A stretch of DNA of 64,000 nt, taken from the NCBI GenBank assembly GCA_014237855.1, contig JABACD010000020.1, forward strand, positions 47,113-111,112, in the 5' to 3' direction. The translations under genes were made by a program, and so were the position numbers. Under the pieces are notes generated by a model. It had not been told where the DNA came from. It searched no databases and worked only from the letters and a program-made list of their open reading frames with translations. The DNA comes from Planctomycetota bacterium. GTDB lineage: Bacteria; Planctomycetota; UBA1135; GCA-002686595. Shown one piece after another: positions 8,533 through 17,434 of the stretch (positions within the stretch are counted from its first letter, which is position 1; each line of letters starts with the position of its first letter).

Positions 8533-9846
8533 ATGAATCCCAACCCCACCGAAGAGGGCCAGGCCGAGGAGCTTCTCCCCAGCACTCCGCTCCTCGACGA
8601 CGAGACACCCTTTGCCTCCATGATGGCCAGCTTCGATGAAGCCGCCATGGAGATCGGGATTGACCGCGATAGCTACTCGGTCCTGCGGAAACCCGACCGA
8701 GAGATCTCGGTTTCGATTCCTGTCCGCCTCGACAACGGCTCGCTCGCCGTCTTCGACGGCTATCGTATCCAGCACAATGCAGGGCTTGGCCCCTTCCTCG
8801 GTCCCTTGCGAATCGAGAAGGAGCTGCGGGTCGACGACCTGCGCGCCATCGCCGCCTGGATGACCTGGAAGTGCGCCGTGCTCAACGTACCCTTTGGTGG
8901 CTCCGCCGGCGGGATCCGGATCGATTCTCTCACTCACTCCACCGGTGAGGTGGAGCGTGCCGTGCGCCGCTATGCCGCGAGCCTCTCGGATGACATCGGC
9001 CCGGACCGCGACGTCTTCGCCACGGACATCCATGCTGGCGAGCAGGTCATGGCCTGGATCATGGACACCGTCTCGATGCACCGGCGCGTGACCGAGAATG
9101 CTGCTGTGACCGGCAAGCCCACCTCCATGGGCGGAACCCTCGGTCACGAGGATGCGGTCGCCCAGGGACTGAGGGTGATCCTTCGGCTTGCCTGCGAGCG
9201 CTACAAGCTCAACAGCGGACCTCTTCGGATCGCCATTCAGGGAGCTGGCACCGTCGGCGGGAACCTGGCCGATATCCTGGCTGCAGATGGACATCGAATC
9301 GTCGGGATCTCGGACGTTTCCGGAGCCCTGCTATCGAAGAATGGGCTCGATATCCCCAGTGTGCTGCAGTGGCGCAAGGATTCCGGTGCCCTGGCCGCCT
9401 ACACCGGCCCCTGCGATCACGGCTCGAATGCAGATCTGCTGGCAACCGAGTGTGATGTGCTGATCCCCTGCGCGGTGGCCAATGCCATCAACTCCAGGAA
9501 TGCCCACACCATCAACTGCCAGCTCCTGGTGGAGGGCGCTCACGGACCGATCTCCGCCAAGGCTGACTGGTTGTTGCACAACAACCAGGGCATCCCGATC
9601 GTCCCCGACATCCTGGCCAACGGGGGAAGCGTGGTGATGAGCTACTTCGAGTGGGTGCAGAACAGGATGGGCTACACCTGGATCCACCCGGTGATCAACA
9701 AGCGCCTGAGGCGCTTCATGACCGAGGCCTGGAACTCCTCGGTGAAGATGACCGACGAGCGTGGAGTCCGCCTGCGCATGGCGGCCAGCATGCTCGCCGT
9801 CCAGCGAATTGCTGCGGCGGACGCCCTCCGGGGAATCTACGCCTGA
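8533..9846 (+). CDS. Glutamate dehydrogenase paralogue with lost substrate-binding lysines (predicted pseudoenzyme)
   Basis: The 437-residue product aligns along its whole length with the upstream dehydrogenase. Two of the four conserved active-site positions have changed. The first lysine, in GPxKGGxRF, is L89 (GPFLGPLR). The catalytic lysine, in FGGGKGG, is A125 (FGGSAGG). K113 (WKCAV) and D165 (ATDIHA) remain, and the Rossmann motif IQGAGTVGGNLAD is intact. The reading frame is clean and normal in codon use, so it is not a decaying pseudogene. Known precedent: in Thermus thermophilus a non-catalytic GdhA subunit regulates catalytic GdhB. By analogy this protein is inferred to be a regulatory subunit. 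The ATG at 8533 lies 19 bases after the stop of its partner. Confidence 0.85.
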   Translation: MNPNPTEEGQAEELLPSTPLLDDETPFASMMASFDEAAMEIGIDRDSYSVLRKPDREISVSIPVRLDNGSLAVFDGYRIQHNAGLGPFLGPLRIEKELRVDDLRAIAAWMTWKCAVLNVPFGGSAGGIRIDSLTHSTGEVERAVRRYAASLSDDIGPDRDVFATDIHAGEQVMAWIMDTVSMHRRVTENAAVTGKPTSMGGTLGHEDAVAQGLRVILRLACERYKLNSGPLRIAIQGAGTVGGNLADILAADGHRIVGISDVSGALLSKNGLDIPSVLQWRKDSGALAAYTGPCDHGSNADLLATECDVLIPCAVANAINSRNAHTINCQLLVEGAHGPISAKADWLLHNNQGIPIVPDILANGGSVVMSYFEWVQNRMGYTWIHPVINKRLRRFMTEAWNSSVKMTDERGVRLRMAASMLAVQRIAAADALRGIYA

Positions 9847-9853
9847 GGCTCGA

Positions 9854-10198
9854 GTGGTCACCGAGCCGATCAGCTGGGAGGACTTCACCAGGGTCGAACT
9901 CAGGGTCGGACGAGTGCTCTCGGCTCGCGAGTTCCCCGAGGCTCGCAAGCCGGCCTACGTGCTGGAGGTCGACCTCGGGCCCGAGCTGGGTGTCCGAAAG
10001 TCGAGCGCACAGATCACCGAGCGCTACACGCCCGACGAGCTGGTCGGGCGTCTGGTCGTCGCAGTGGTCAACTTCCCCCCCAAGCAGATCGGCCCCTTGA
10101 TGAGTGAATGCCTGGTCACGGGCTTTCACGACGTGCAAGGTCAGGTCTTGCTCTGCACTCCAGACGGAGAGGTGCCCCTCGGCAGCAGGCTGCTCTAG
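9854..10198 (+). CDS. csaA: CsaA-like tRNA-binding domain protein
   Basis: This is a 114-residue OB-fold protein of the tRNA_bind family, about the normal size of CsaA (roughly 110 residues). Features include ISWEDFTRVELRVGRVL at the start, KPAYVLEVDLGPELGVRKSSAQIT in the middle and LVVAVVNFPPKQIGPLMSECLVTGF, all typical of CsaA and of the C-terminal domain of MetRS. CsaA has been described as a secretion-related chaperone and tRNA-binding protein; its exact role is unsettled. The GTG at 9854 is used; it lies only 7 bases after the dehydrogenase paralogue stop, so the three genes probably share a transcript. It converges with glnS 23 bases downstream. Confidence 0.88.
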   Translation: MVTEPISWEDFTRVELRVGRVLSAREFPEARKPAYVLEVDLGPELGVRKSSAQITERYTPDELVGRLVVAVVNFPPKQIGPLMSECLVTGFHDVQGQVLLCTPDGEVPLGSRLL

Positions 10199-10221
10199 GT
10201 AACGCGGCTCCTGATCGGGAC

Positions 10222-11919
10222 CTACTTGGACTGCTTCTGGATCTTTGCCCAGGAGTCACGCAAGGCGACCGAGCGGTTGAAGATCGGTGCACCGGGCTTC
10301 GAGTCGACACGATCGACGCAGAAGTAGCCCAGACGTTCGAACTGGAAGGTGTCCCCCACCGAAGCACTGGCGAGAGAGGGCTCGAGCATCGCGTCCGATA
10401 GCACGGTCTTCGACTCGGGATTCAGGTGGTTCTTGAAGCTCCCACCCTTGCGGAACTCCATTGGGTTGGGGTGCTTGAAGAGGTGGTCATAGAGCCGAAC
10501 CTCTCCCTTGAAGGCATGCGCCGAGGAGACCCAGTGCATGGTCGCCTTGATCTTTCGGCCGTCGGGAGAGTCTCCACCGCGGGTCTGGGGATCGTAGGTT
10601 GCGTGGACCTCGGTCACCTCTCCAGTCTCCGGATCGGTCAGGAAGTCCGTGCAGGTGATGTAGTAGGCGTAGCGCAAGCGGACCTCATTCCCAGGGGCCA
10701 GGCGCCAGAACTTCTTCGGCGGTTCAGCTCGAAAGTCATCGCGTTCGATGTAGATCTCACGACTGAACGGCAGCAGACGAGTCCCGGCTGACTCGTCCTC
10801 GGGATTGTTGACCGCCTCGAGCTCCTCGGTCTCGCCCTCCGGATAGTTCGTGATGACCACCTTGAGCGGGTCGAGGACGCCCATCACCCGGGGGGCAGTC
10901 TTGTTGAGTTCAGCACGAAGAGCGTTCTCCAGCAGGACCATCTCGATGGTGCTGTTGAACTTCGCCACGCCGATCCCCCGGAGAAAGTCACGAATGGAGC
11001 CGGGCGTGTAGCCCCGCCGTCGGAGCCCTGCGATGGTCAGCATGCGCGGGTCATCCCAGCCATCGACCAGCCCCTCCTCCACGAGCTGGATCATGTAGCG
11101 CTTCGAGAGAATTCCGAAGGACAGGTTCAGTCTCGCGAACTCGATCTGTCGGGGGTGAAAGACTCCCAGCCTGTCCAGGCACCAGTCATAGAGCGGCCGA
11201 TGATTCTCGAACTCCAGGCTGCACAGAGAGTGGGTCACGCCCTCGATCGAGTCCGACTGTCCGTGGGCCCAGTCATACATCGGGTAGATCGGCCACTCTT
11301 CACCGGTCCGGTCGTGAGGCACCTTTCGAACCCGGTAGAGGGCTGGATCTCGCAGATTCAAGTTGGGCGAGGCCATGTCGATCCGGGCACGCAGGACCCG
11401 CGAGCCATCCTCGAATTCACCGGCGCGCATGCGCTCGAAGAGATCTCGGTTCTCGGCAGCAGGGCGGTCTCGGAAGGGGCTGTTGGTTCCGGGTGTCGTG
11501 GCCGTCCCACGCCCCTTGGCCATCTCCTCTGCGTTCTGATCATCGACGTAGGCGTCCCCCTGCTCGATCAGCTGCAAGGCGTACTGATACAGCTGCTCGA
11601 AGTAGTCCGAAGCGTAGAAGAGATTGTCGCCCCAGTCATAGCCAAGCCAGCGGATGTCCTCCTGGATCGACTCCACGTACTCCTCCTCCTCCTTCGCCGG
11701 ATTCGTGTCGTCGAAGCGCAGGTTGCACCGGCCCCCGAACTCCTCGGCGATCTGGAAGTTCACGCTGATTGCCTTTGCGTGTCCGATATGCAGGTAACCG
11801 CTGGGCTCGGGAGGAAAGCGGGTCACAACCACGCCATCGTTCTTGCCCTGCTCCACATCCTCCGCGACTCGTGATCGAACGAAGTCTCGGGGCGCGGATT
11901 TCTCTTCGGTCGGTTCCAT
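10222..11919 (-). CDS. glnS: Glutaminyl-tRNA synthetase
   Basis: This is a class I aminoacyl-tRNA synthetase of 565 residues that attaches glutamine to tRNA-Gln. The HIGH motif is present in RFPPEPSGYLHIGHAK and the KMSKS-like motif is LSFGILSKRYM, as expected for GlnRS rather than GluRS (followed by GWDDPRMLTIAGLRRRGYTP). The C-terminal anticodon-binding beta-barrels match the usual bacterial/eukaryotic GlnRS length. I prefer the ATG at 11919, which gives the same N-terminal spacing to RFPPEP as E. coli GlnS; a GTG at 11958 would add 13 residues. Having GlnRS means Gln-tRNA is made directly, at least in part, without the amidotransferase route. The gene stands alone between csaA and the RlmN-like gene. 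Confidence 0.96.
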   Translation of the reverse strand: MEPTEEKSAPRDFVRSRVAEDVEQGKNDGVVVTRFPPEPSGYLHIGHAKAISVNFQIAEEFGGRCNLRFDDTNPAKEEEEYVESIQEDIRWLGYDWGDNLFYASDYFEQLYQYALQLIEQGDAYVDDQNAEEMAKGRGTATTPGTNSPFRDRPAAENRDLFERMRAGEFEDGSRVLRARIDMASPNLNLRDPALYRVRKVPHDRTGEEWPIYPMYDWAHGQSDSIEGVTHSLCSLEFENHRPLYDWCLDRLGVFHPRQIEFARLNLSFGILSKRYMIQLVEEGLVDGWDDPRMLTIAGLRRRGYTPGSIRDFLRGIGVAKFNSTIEMVLLENALRAELNKTAPRVMGVLDPLKVVITNYPEGETEELEAVNNPEDESAGTRLLPFSREIYIERDDFRAEPPKKFWRLAPGNEVRLRYAYYITCTDFLTDPETGEVTEVHATYDPQTRGGDSPDGRKIKATMHWVSSAHAFKGEVRLYDHLFKHPNPMEFRKGGSFKNHLNPESKTVLSDAMLEPSLASASVGDTFQFERLGYFCVDRVDSKPGAPIFNRSVALRDSWAKIQKQSK

Positions 11920-12005
11920 CACGGCGTTGGGGCTCTGGCTCTTTGGTTGGAGGGTCACCAGCGGCGACCGGGGAGGCGCTTATTCTCCGCCCCGCGGCCA
12001 GAATC

Positions 12006-13076
12006 TCAAGTCGGAGCGTCGAGTCGCTGTCCCGAAGCAGCCAGCTGACCACAGGCTGCGGCGATGTCATGGCCCAGGGAGTGCCTCAGGGTCGTGGGAA
12101 TACCTCGCCCACGAAAGCGGCGGGCGAGGGCTTCGCGCTGCGGTCGAGGCGTCGGGCGTAGAGCCGGATCGACGGAACTCCCCGGACCGAGGAGCTGCGG
12201 CCGGTTGTAGGGAAGCAGGTTCAAGAGCACCGGGAGCCCCTTCAACCAGGCCGCCAGGGCCAGCTCATCAGGCTCCTGATCCGTCACCCCCTCGAGCAGC
12301 AGGTACTCCACCAGCACCCGTCCTCCGCTGATCTCGGCCACGGACTGGACCGCGCTCCGCAGCTCTTCCAACGAGTGCCGCCGGGCCATCGGGATCAGGG
12401 ACTCACGAACCTCCTGGCGAGCCGAGTGCAGGCTCAATGCCTGGTGAAGGCCCGGAAAGCGCTGCTGGAGTCGTATCATCGCGGCTGGTAGCCCAACGGT
12501 CGACACGACGATCCGTCGGGCCGGGAAGGCAAAGGTTCCTGGGTCGGTGAGCCTCGCGACGGCCTCATGCAGGAGCCCCTCCTCCAGCAAGGGCTCTCCC
12601 ATGCCCATGAACACCAGGTTGCGCAGCTCGCGACCCTCCTCGCGCAGGATCCGGCGTGCCAGCACGACCTGATCCAGGACCTCATCCAGGCCCAGAGCCG
12701 GCCCCTTGCCGAGGAAGCCCGAGGCGCAGAAGCGGCAGGCCACCGGGCAGCGACTCTGGATCGAGAGGCACAGGGAGTTTCGCCCACTGGCAATACGCAG
12801 CAGCACGCCCTCCAGGCGGTCGCCCCCGGGGGTCTCGAGCACCAGCTTCGTGGCACCATCGGCCCCGCTCTCGTGGCGCTCCAGGAGCTTCAGGGCCCCA
12901 CCGGCGAGGCCACGGGCCCACTCAACCGGAACCGGCTGCCGCGACGCGTCCAGCGCTTCCTCGAGGCTCCTTCCATGACGGAGGACCGCACGAGCGATCC
13001 GAGCTCCGCTGGCGGGGTCGAAGCGATGGACGGCACAGTGTTCCGCCAGGGCCTTCCTGTCGTGGAGACTGATCAC
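12006..13076 (-). CDS. rlmN: RlmN/Cfr-family radical SAM rRNA (tRNA) adenine-C2 methyltransferase
   Basis: The product is a 356-residue radical SAM enzyme. The 4Fe-4S cysteines are C110, C114 and C117 in CPVACRFCASG. The two additional catalytic cysteines expected in RlmN are present with correct spacing: C103, seven residues before the cluster, and C342 in AAACGQLA near the C-terminus. The SAM-binding GMGEP motif is at about 157-161. It should methylate C2 of an adenine in 23S rRNA (A2503 in E. coli) and possibly tRNA. The sequence is somewhat divergent from E. coli RlmN, and planctomycetes can carry more than one member, so the symbol is assigned by family. It is divergent from the DUF885 gene, 47 bases away. 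Confidence 0.88.
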   Translation of the reverse strand: MISLHDRKALAEHCAVHRFDPASGARIARAVLRHGRSLEEALDASRQPVPVEWARGLAGGALKLLERHESGADGATKLVLETPGGDRLEGVLLRIASGRNSLCLSIQSRCPVACRFCASGFLGKGPALGLDEVLDQVVLARRILREEGRELRNLVFMGMGEPLLEEGLLHEAVARLTDPGTFAFPARRIVVSTVGLPAAMIRLQQRFPGLHQALSLHSARQEVRESLIPMARRHSLEELRSAVQSVAEISGGRVLVEYLLLEGVTDQEPDELALAAWLKGLPVLLNLLPYNRPQLLGPGSSVDPALRPTPRPQREALARRFRGRGIPTTLRHSLGHDIAAACGQLAASGQRLDAPT

Positions 13077-13123
13077 CCCGATAGACTACCCGCTCCACTC
13101 AGCCACCCGTCCAGCAGCCGACC

Positions 13124-14905
13124 ATGACTCTCGTTCCCTTGCGATTCCCCCTGCTCTGCATCCTCGGCCTGTTCATCTCGAGCACAGCCAGCCACGCAAC
13201 CCCTCAGGCAGTCCTCTCCGTGACCAGCGAAGCAGGAGAGAGCTTTGCCCCCACCGTCGAGCGCTACCGCACCGACCGGGAAGCCCTGCGCTCGTTCTAC
13301 GACATGGAGGGCTCATTGCTGAGACGAGAGCGCCTCGATCGATTCGACGAACAGTGGCTGGAGAGGCTGGCGGCCACGGACTTCGAGGCGCTGAGCGTCG
13401 CCGGGAGAATCGATTACCTGCTCCTGCGAACGGAGATCGAGTATCAGGGGGAGCGTCGGGAGATCGAGCGCGAGAGGCTCGCAACGACTGCCGAGCTGAT
13501 GCCCTTCAACCCCGCGATCTTCGCCCTCGAGGAGGCGCGCTGGAGCCTGGACCCCTTGGACGCAGCCGCCTGTGCCGAGGTCCTGACTGGCATCGCCAGG
13601 CAGGCGAAGAGCGTCCAGGAGGGTGTACGCCTCGTGAGCGAGGAGGCTGAGGCAGAAGCCGACGGGGAGCCGTTGCTGGAGGTAGAGGCCGTCGAAGCCA
13701 GGCGGGTCGCCCGCCAGGTGAGCCAGGCGAGTGATCATCTCCGCACCTGGTACGACCACTACGCCCAGTATGACCCTGGCTTCACCTGGTGGAACAAGGA
13801 GCCCTTCGAGGCAGCCCGCGAAGCACTGAAGGAGCTCAGCAATCACCTACGCGAGGACATTGCTGGCCTGAAGGGCGAGGACGACGATCCGCTGATAGGC
13901 GACCCCATCGGCCGCGCTGGCCTGCTCCTGGATCTCCAGCACGAGTGGCTTGCCTACAGTCCAGAAGAGCTGATTGCGATTGGCGAGCACGAGCTGGCCT
14001 GGTGTGATGAACAGCTACTGGTGGCCTCCAACGAGCTCGGACACGGCAGCGACTGGCGCGCAGCCCTCGAGGAGGTCAAGAAACTTCACGTGGCGCCCGG
14101 GGAGCAGGATGAGCTCGTGGCCTCTCAAGCACGGGAGGTGATCGAGTTCCTCAAGGAACGTGACCTGGTCACGATCCCGCCCCTTTGCGAGGAGACCTGG
14201 CGGGTGCAGATGCTCAGCAAGTCGGGTCAGCGCACGCTGCCCTTCGCCGCCTATGGGGGCCAGAAGATGCTCGTGGCCTTCCCCACCGCGGACATGGACC
14301 TTGAGAGCAAGCGCATGAGCATGCGCGGAAACAACGTCCACTTCACCCGCGCGGTCACGCCCCACGAGCTGATTCCAGGGCACCACCTCCAGGGCTTCAT
14401 GGCCCAGCGGTATGCGACTCACAGACGGATCTTCCGCACCCCCTTCCTGATCGAAGGCTGGGCTCTCTACTGGGAGATGGTGGAGTGGGACGAGGGCTGG
14501 GCACGGTCACCGGAAGACCGCATCGGCATGCTCTTCTGGAGGAAGCATCGCGCAGCCCGGATCATCGTCTCCCTGCGCTTTCACCTGGGCAAGATGACTC
14601 CCGACGAGATGATCCAGTTCCTGGTCGAACGAGTGGGGCATGAAGAGGACAGTGCAACGAGCGAGGTTCGTCGCTACATCGGCGGAGCCTATTCGCCTCT
14701 CTACCAGTGTGGCTACATGATTGGTGGCCTGCAGCTGCGTGCCCTCTACCACGAGGTCGTCGGCGAGCTCATGAACCGCAAGGAATTTCACGATGCGATC
14801 CTGCTGGAGAACTCGATCCCCATCGAGTTGATCCGGGCCTCACTGATGAACCTCGAGCTGCAGCGTGACAGCCGTCCCAGCTGGAAGCCCGGGCTCGGAA
14901 GCTAG
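13124..14905 (+). CDS. DUF885 family exported metallopeptidase-like protein
   Basis: The encoded protein has 593 residues with an N-terminal signal peptide (hydrophobic core about 6-21, cleavage near SHA-TP). It is mostly alpha-helical and matches the DUF885 family (PF05960). The family's putative zinc site is visible: TPHELIPGHHLQG with H414, E415 and H420/H421, then the downstream EGWALYWEMVEWDEGW which supplies a further glutamate. This resembles the gluzincin HExxH plus distal Glu layout with an altered spacing (HExxPGHH). It is likely a periplasmic carboxypeptidase or dipeptidase; substrate is unknown. It lies divergent from rlmN and convergent with the TauE/SafE permease gene. Confidence 0.85.
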   Translation: MTLVPLRFPLLCILGLFISSTASHATPQAVLSVTSEAGESFAPTVERYRTDREALRSFYDMEGSLLRRERLDRFDEQWLERLAATDFEALSVAGRIDYLLLRTEIEYQGERREIERERLATTAELMPFNPAIFALEEARWSLDPLDAAACAEVLTGIARQAKSVQEGVRLVSEEAEAEADGEPLLEVEAVEARRVARQVSQASDHLRTWYDHYAQYDPGFTWWNKEPFEAAREALKELSNHLREDIAGLKGEDDDPLIGDPIGRAGLLLDLQHEWLAYSPEELIAIGEHELAWCDEQLLVASNELGHGSDWRAALEEVKKLHVAPGEQDELVASQAREVIEFLKERDLVTIPPLCEETWRVQMLSKSGQRTLPFAAYGGQKMLVAFPTADMDLESKRMSMRGNNVHFTRAVTPHELIPGHHLQGFMAQRYATHRRIFRTPFLIEGWALYWEMVEWDEGWARSPEDRIGMLFWRKHRAARIIVSLRFHLGKMTPDEMIQFLVERVGHEEDSATSEVRRYIGGAYSPLYQCGYMIGGLQLRALYHEVVGELMNRKEFHDAILLENSIPIELIRASLMNLELQRDSRPSWKPGLGS

Positions 14906-14931
14906 AACGGCCCCCGACCGCTCGGCCACTC

Positions 14932-15840
14932 TCAGGCCTTCCCCACCACCTTCTTTCGAAGATCCCAGGCAAAGCGCAATGCCACCAGCAGCAAGGTAGC
15001 GGCCAGCATCTTCTTCGCCACCTCGGCCACCCCGGGGATGTGGACGATCTGCACTCCAACGAAGGCTCCGATTGCTGCTCCGGTGGCAAAGCCCGCAGAG
15101 CGTCGCAGATCGAGCTGGCCAGCCTTGTAGTACAGCAACATGGAGCGTGTGGAGGTGGCCGTCCCCATCGCCATCGAGCAGGCTCGCGCACCCAGGTGCC
15201 CAAGGCTGGGGAGCGCGAACAACAGGGCGGGAACTGCCACGAGCCCACCACCAATGCCCAGCAGGGGCGCGACGAAGCCGCCACCAAGACCAATCATGGT
15301 CGCGATCAGGTAGTCGGAAGCCACCAGTTGCGGACCAGGATCAAGCTCTCCACCCGCTGCAAAGGTCTGCGGCACGAGCCCCAGGATGCGAAAGCCCACG
15401 AAGAACAACAGGAGACAGAAGGCTAACTTCAATGCTCGAGCTTCGACCTTCTGGGCCACGCGAAACCCGAGCTGAGCCCCCACCATGCTCCCTGCTACCA
15501 GGCACAACACGACCCACCATTCGATCCGGCTATCTGACCGAAACGCCTCTGCTGCTGTCGCCGAGATGGTGGTCGCCGCCACGAGTGAGAGAGAGGTCAC
15601 CACCGCCTGTTTGAGCGGCAGCTTGTAGATGTAGTGCAGGCAGGGCACCGCAAACAGGCCGCCACCAATGCCGCACATCGCTCCCCAGGTAGCGATGACG
15701 AAGCCCACGAGAACAATCCCAATGCCCGTTGTCCGTGGTCCCTCTGCGACGTCGGATCCAGAACTCTGGTTGGAATCGGGCACACTTGCAACTGGCTCGA
15801 CTGGCTCCGCCTCGAGGAGGGCTCTGGCGCTAGAACTCAT
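14932..15840 (-). CDS. TauE/SafE family (sulfite exporter-type) permease
   Basis: This is a 302-residue integral membrane protein. After about 35 polar residues come around eight hydrophobic segments. The two family repeats are clear: WGAMCGIGGGLFAVPCLHYIY in the first half and APLLGIGGGLVAVPALLF in the second. The family (PF01925) moves anions such as sulfite, sulfoacetate or related organosulfur compounds; the substrate here is unknown. The ATG at 15840 was taken, with a G-rich ribosome-binding sequence just upstream. It follows the cytidylyltransferase gene by 74 bases on the same strand, so it may be the last gene of the heptose operon or separately transcribed. Confidence 0.9.
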   Translation of the reverse strand: MSSSARALLEAEPVEPVASVPDSNQSSGSDVAEGPRTTGIGIVLVGFVIATWGAMCGIGGGLFAVPCLHYIYKLPLKQAVVTSLSLVAATTISATAAEAFRSDSRIEWWVVLCLVAGSMVGAQLGFRVAQKVEARALKLAFCLLLFFVGFRILGLVPQTFAAGGELDPGPQLVASDYLIATMIGLGGGFVAPLLGIGGGLVAVPALLFALPSLGHLGARACSMAMGTATSTRSMLLYYKAGQLDLRRSAGFATGAAIGAFVGVQIVHIPGVAEVAKKMLAATLLLVALRFAWDLRKKVVGKA

Positions 15841-15914
15841 ACCCCCCCAGATGTACGCCTTTGAACCGGGCACTCAACCTCGGAGTCATGAATATCCGCT
15901 CAAACAGGGCAATC

Positions 15915-16406
15915 TCACTCCGAATCGAGGGAAAGGCGCTCGAGAAGTTCGGTCGTCGAATGCTCCTTCGGGTCGCCACAAATCGCGATCTCTATGCCCA
16001 GCTCACGATCCACGGGCCCCTCTGGAACCGTCTCTGGTGTGTAGTCCGGTCCCTTTGCGTGCACATCAGGGCGAAGAGTCCTGAGGCTGACCTCGAGAGT
16101 CGATTCATCGAAGGCGAACACGCGATCAACACAGCGCAGACCGCAGAGCAGCTCTGCCCGCTCCTCTTGTGGCATCAAGGGACGACCCTCACCCTTCAGG
16201 CGGCGTACCGACTCATCGCTGTTGATGGCAACGACCAGGAAGTCTCCGCGTGTGGCTGCATCCTGCAAGTAACGTAGATGCCCGACGTGCAGGAGATCGA
16301 AGCAGCCGTTGGCCAGAACGACCCGCTGCCCACCACCGCGCAGTTCGGCCAGTTCAGCAACCAGGCCCCCCCGCTCACTCAAGGAATCCGGGCACTCGAA
16401 GGCCAT
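15915..16406 (-). CDS. rfaE2: Stand-alone heptose-phosphate cytidylyltransferase-fold nucleotidyltransferase (RfaE2/HldE C-domain type)
   Basis: This is a 163-residue nucleotidyltransferase matching the C-terminal half of HldE. It has the nucleotide-binding signature [34 protein letters not shown], and a C-terminal [10 protein letters not shown]. The HldE C-domain adenylylates D-glycero-beta-D-manno-heptose-1-phosphate. The ATG overlaps the stop of the upstream PfkB kinase by one base (TGATG), which indicates translational coupling. The [11 protein letters not shown] stretch differs from the usual KGGDY..-VVG region of HldE, so substrate specificity may differ from the complete HldE encoded at 19118. 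Gene order, kinase then transferase, equals the domain order of HldE. Confidence 0.82.
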   Translation of the reverse strand: MAFECPDSLSERGGLVAELAELRGGGQRVVLANGCFDLLHVGHLRYLQDAATRGDFLVVAINSDESVRRLKGEGRPLMPQEERAELLCGLRCVDRVFAFDESTLEVSLRTLRPDVHAKGPDYTPETVPEGPVDRELGIEIAICGDPKEHSTTELLERLSLDSE

Positions 16407-17434
16407 CAGAATCCGGACTTGCCCAGGCGGGTCGAGGGTGGACTGGAGGCCAGCGCCTCCTCGAGCTGGGGGTGAGTGCAGACGGCCGTGCCGTTCTCCA
16501 TCACGACCACCCCTGAGGCGGTGTTGGCCAGGCGCATGGCCTCGATGGGCTCGAGCCCTGCGGCCAGGGCCAGGGCAAAGACGCTTGCAGCTGAGTCTCC
16601 AGCACCGCTGACATCTGTGACCTCTCCATGACCCGAGGCCTCGACCGCCACTCCCTCTTCCGGTAGACCCTCGCCAAACAAGGCCATGCCCAGGTTGCCT
16701 CGGGTAACGAGGGACCAGCGAGTGGGCACCAGCTCCTCGAGTCGAGAGACTGCCCGCCGCAGCTCGACCACGTCATCAAGGCGCCCGACATCCCAACCGG
16801 TGAAGTGGGCCAGTTCGCCCACGTTGGGGGTGATTGCCGTGATCCCCGCAAAGCTCTCCAGATGCCGGCGTGGGTCGAGAACGACGACCTTGTCCTGCAA
16901 CGTGAACTGCTGAGCCAATGACGCCAGGGGCGGCCCGATCAGTCCGTACTGGTAGTCGGACAGCACCAGAGCATCAAACTCCGCAGCACGTCCGGAGAGC
17001 CCGCTGGCAATCTCCCCTGCACGCTCGTCGTCGAAGGCCGTGTCGGGCTCCTTGTCGATCCTCAGGACCTGTTGTGGAAAGCGGCGAGCCTCTGCGGCCA
17101 GGATCCGGGTCTTGGTCGGTGTGACCCAATCCGGAAGACATGCGATGCCGGTGCAGTCGATGCCATCTTCTTCCAGCGTCCGCCGCAACTCGCGGCCTGA
17201 CATGTCCTTGCCCACACCCCCGAAGACGCTGACCCGACTCCCCAGCGCATGCAGGTTGCGGGCCACATTTGCTGCCCCTCCTGCACCCAGGGACTCGAAG
17301 CGGTGGCGAAGGACCATCACGGGCGCCTCACGGGAGAGCCGCCCAGGTTCAGCGTGCACGTAGTGGTCCGCCACCAGATCTCCAAGAACCGCAACGCCCA
17401 GCGCAGAGAAGTCCGGAACCGTCAGCTTGTTCAC
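16406..17434 (-). CDS. rfaE1: PfkB-family sugar kinase, RfaE1/HldE N-domain type
   Basis: The 342-residue ribokinase-fold product resembles the kinase half of HldE. It has [26 protein letters not shown] at the N-terminus, [16 protein letters not shown] at about 50-64, ITPNVGEL at about 201-208 and the catalytic DVSGAGDS with base D280. The known HldE N-domain phosphorylates D-glycero-D-manno-heptose-7-phosphate at C1. Because a complete HldE is encoded 1.7 kb upstream on the same strand, this split kinase could act on another heptose isomer or another sugar phosphate. Its start overlaps the radical SAM gene by 4 bases and its stop overlaps the cytidylyltransferase start by 1 base. Confidence 0.82.
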   Translation of the reverse strand: MNKLTVPDFSALGVAVLGDLVADHYVHAEPGRLSREAPVMVLRHRFESLGAGGAANVARNLHALGSRVSVFGGVGKDMSGRELRRTLEEDGIDCTGIACLPDWVTPTKTRILAAEARRFPQQVLRIDKEPDTAFDDERAGEIASGLSGRAAEFDALVLSDYQYGLIGPPLASLAQQFTLQDKVVVLDPRRHLESFAGITAITPNVGELAHFTGWDVGRLDDVVELRRAVSRLEELVPTRWSLVTRGNLGMALFGEGLPEEGVAVEASGHGEVTDVSGAGDSAASVFALALAAGLEPIEAMRLANTASGVVVMENGTAVCTHPQLEEALASSPPSTRLGKSGF

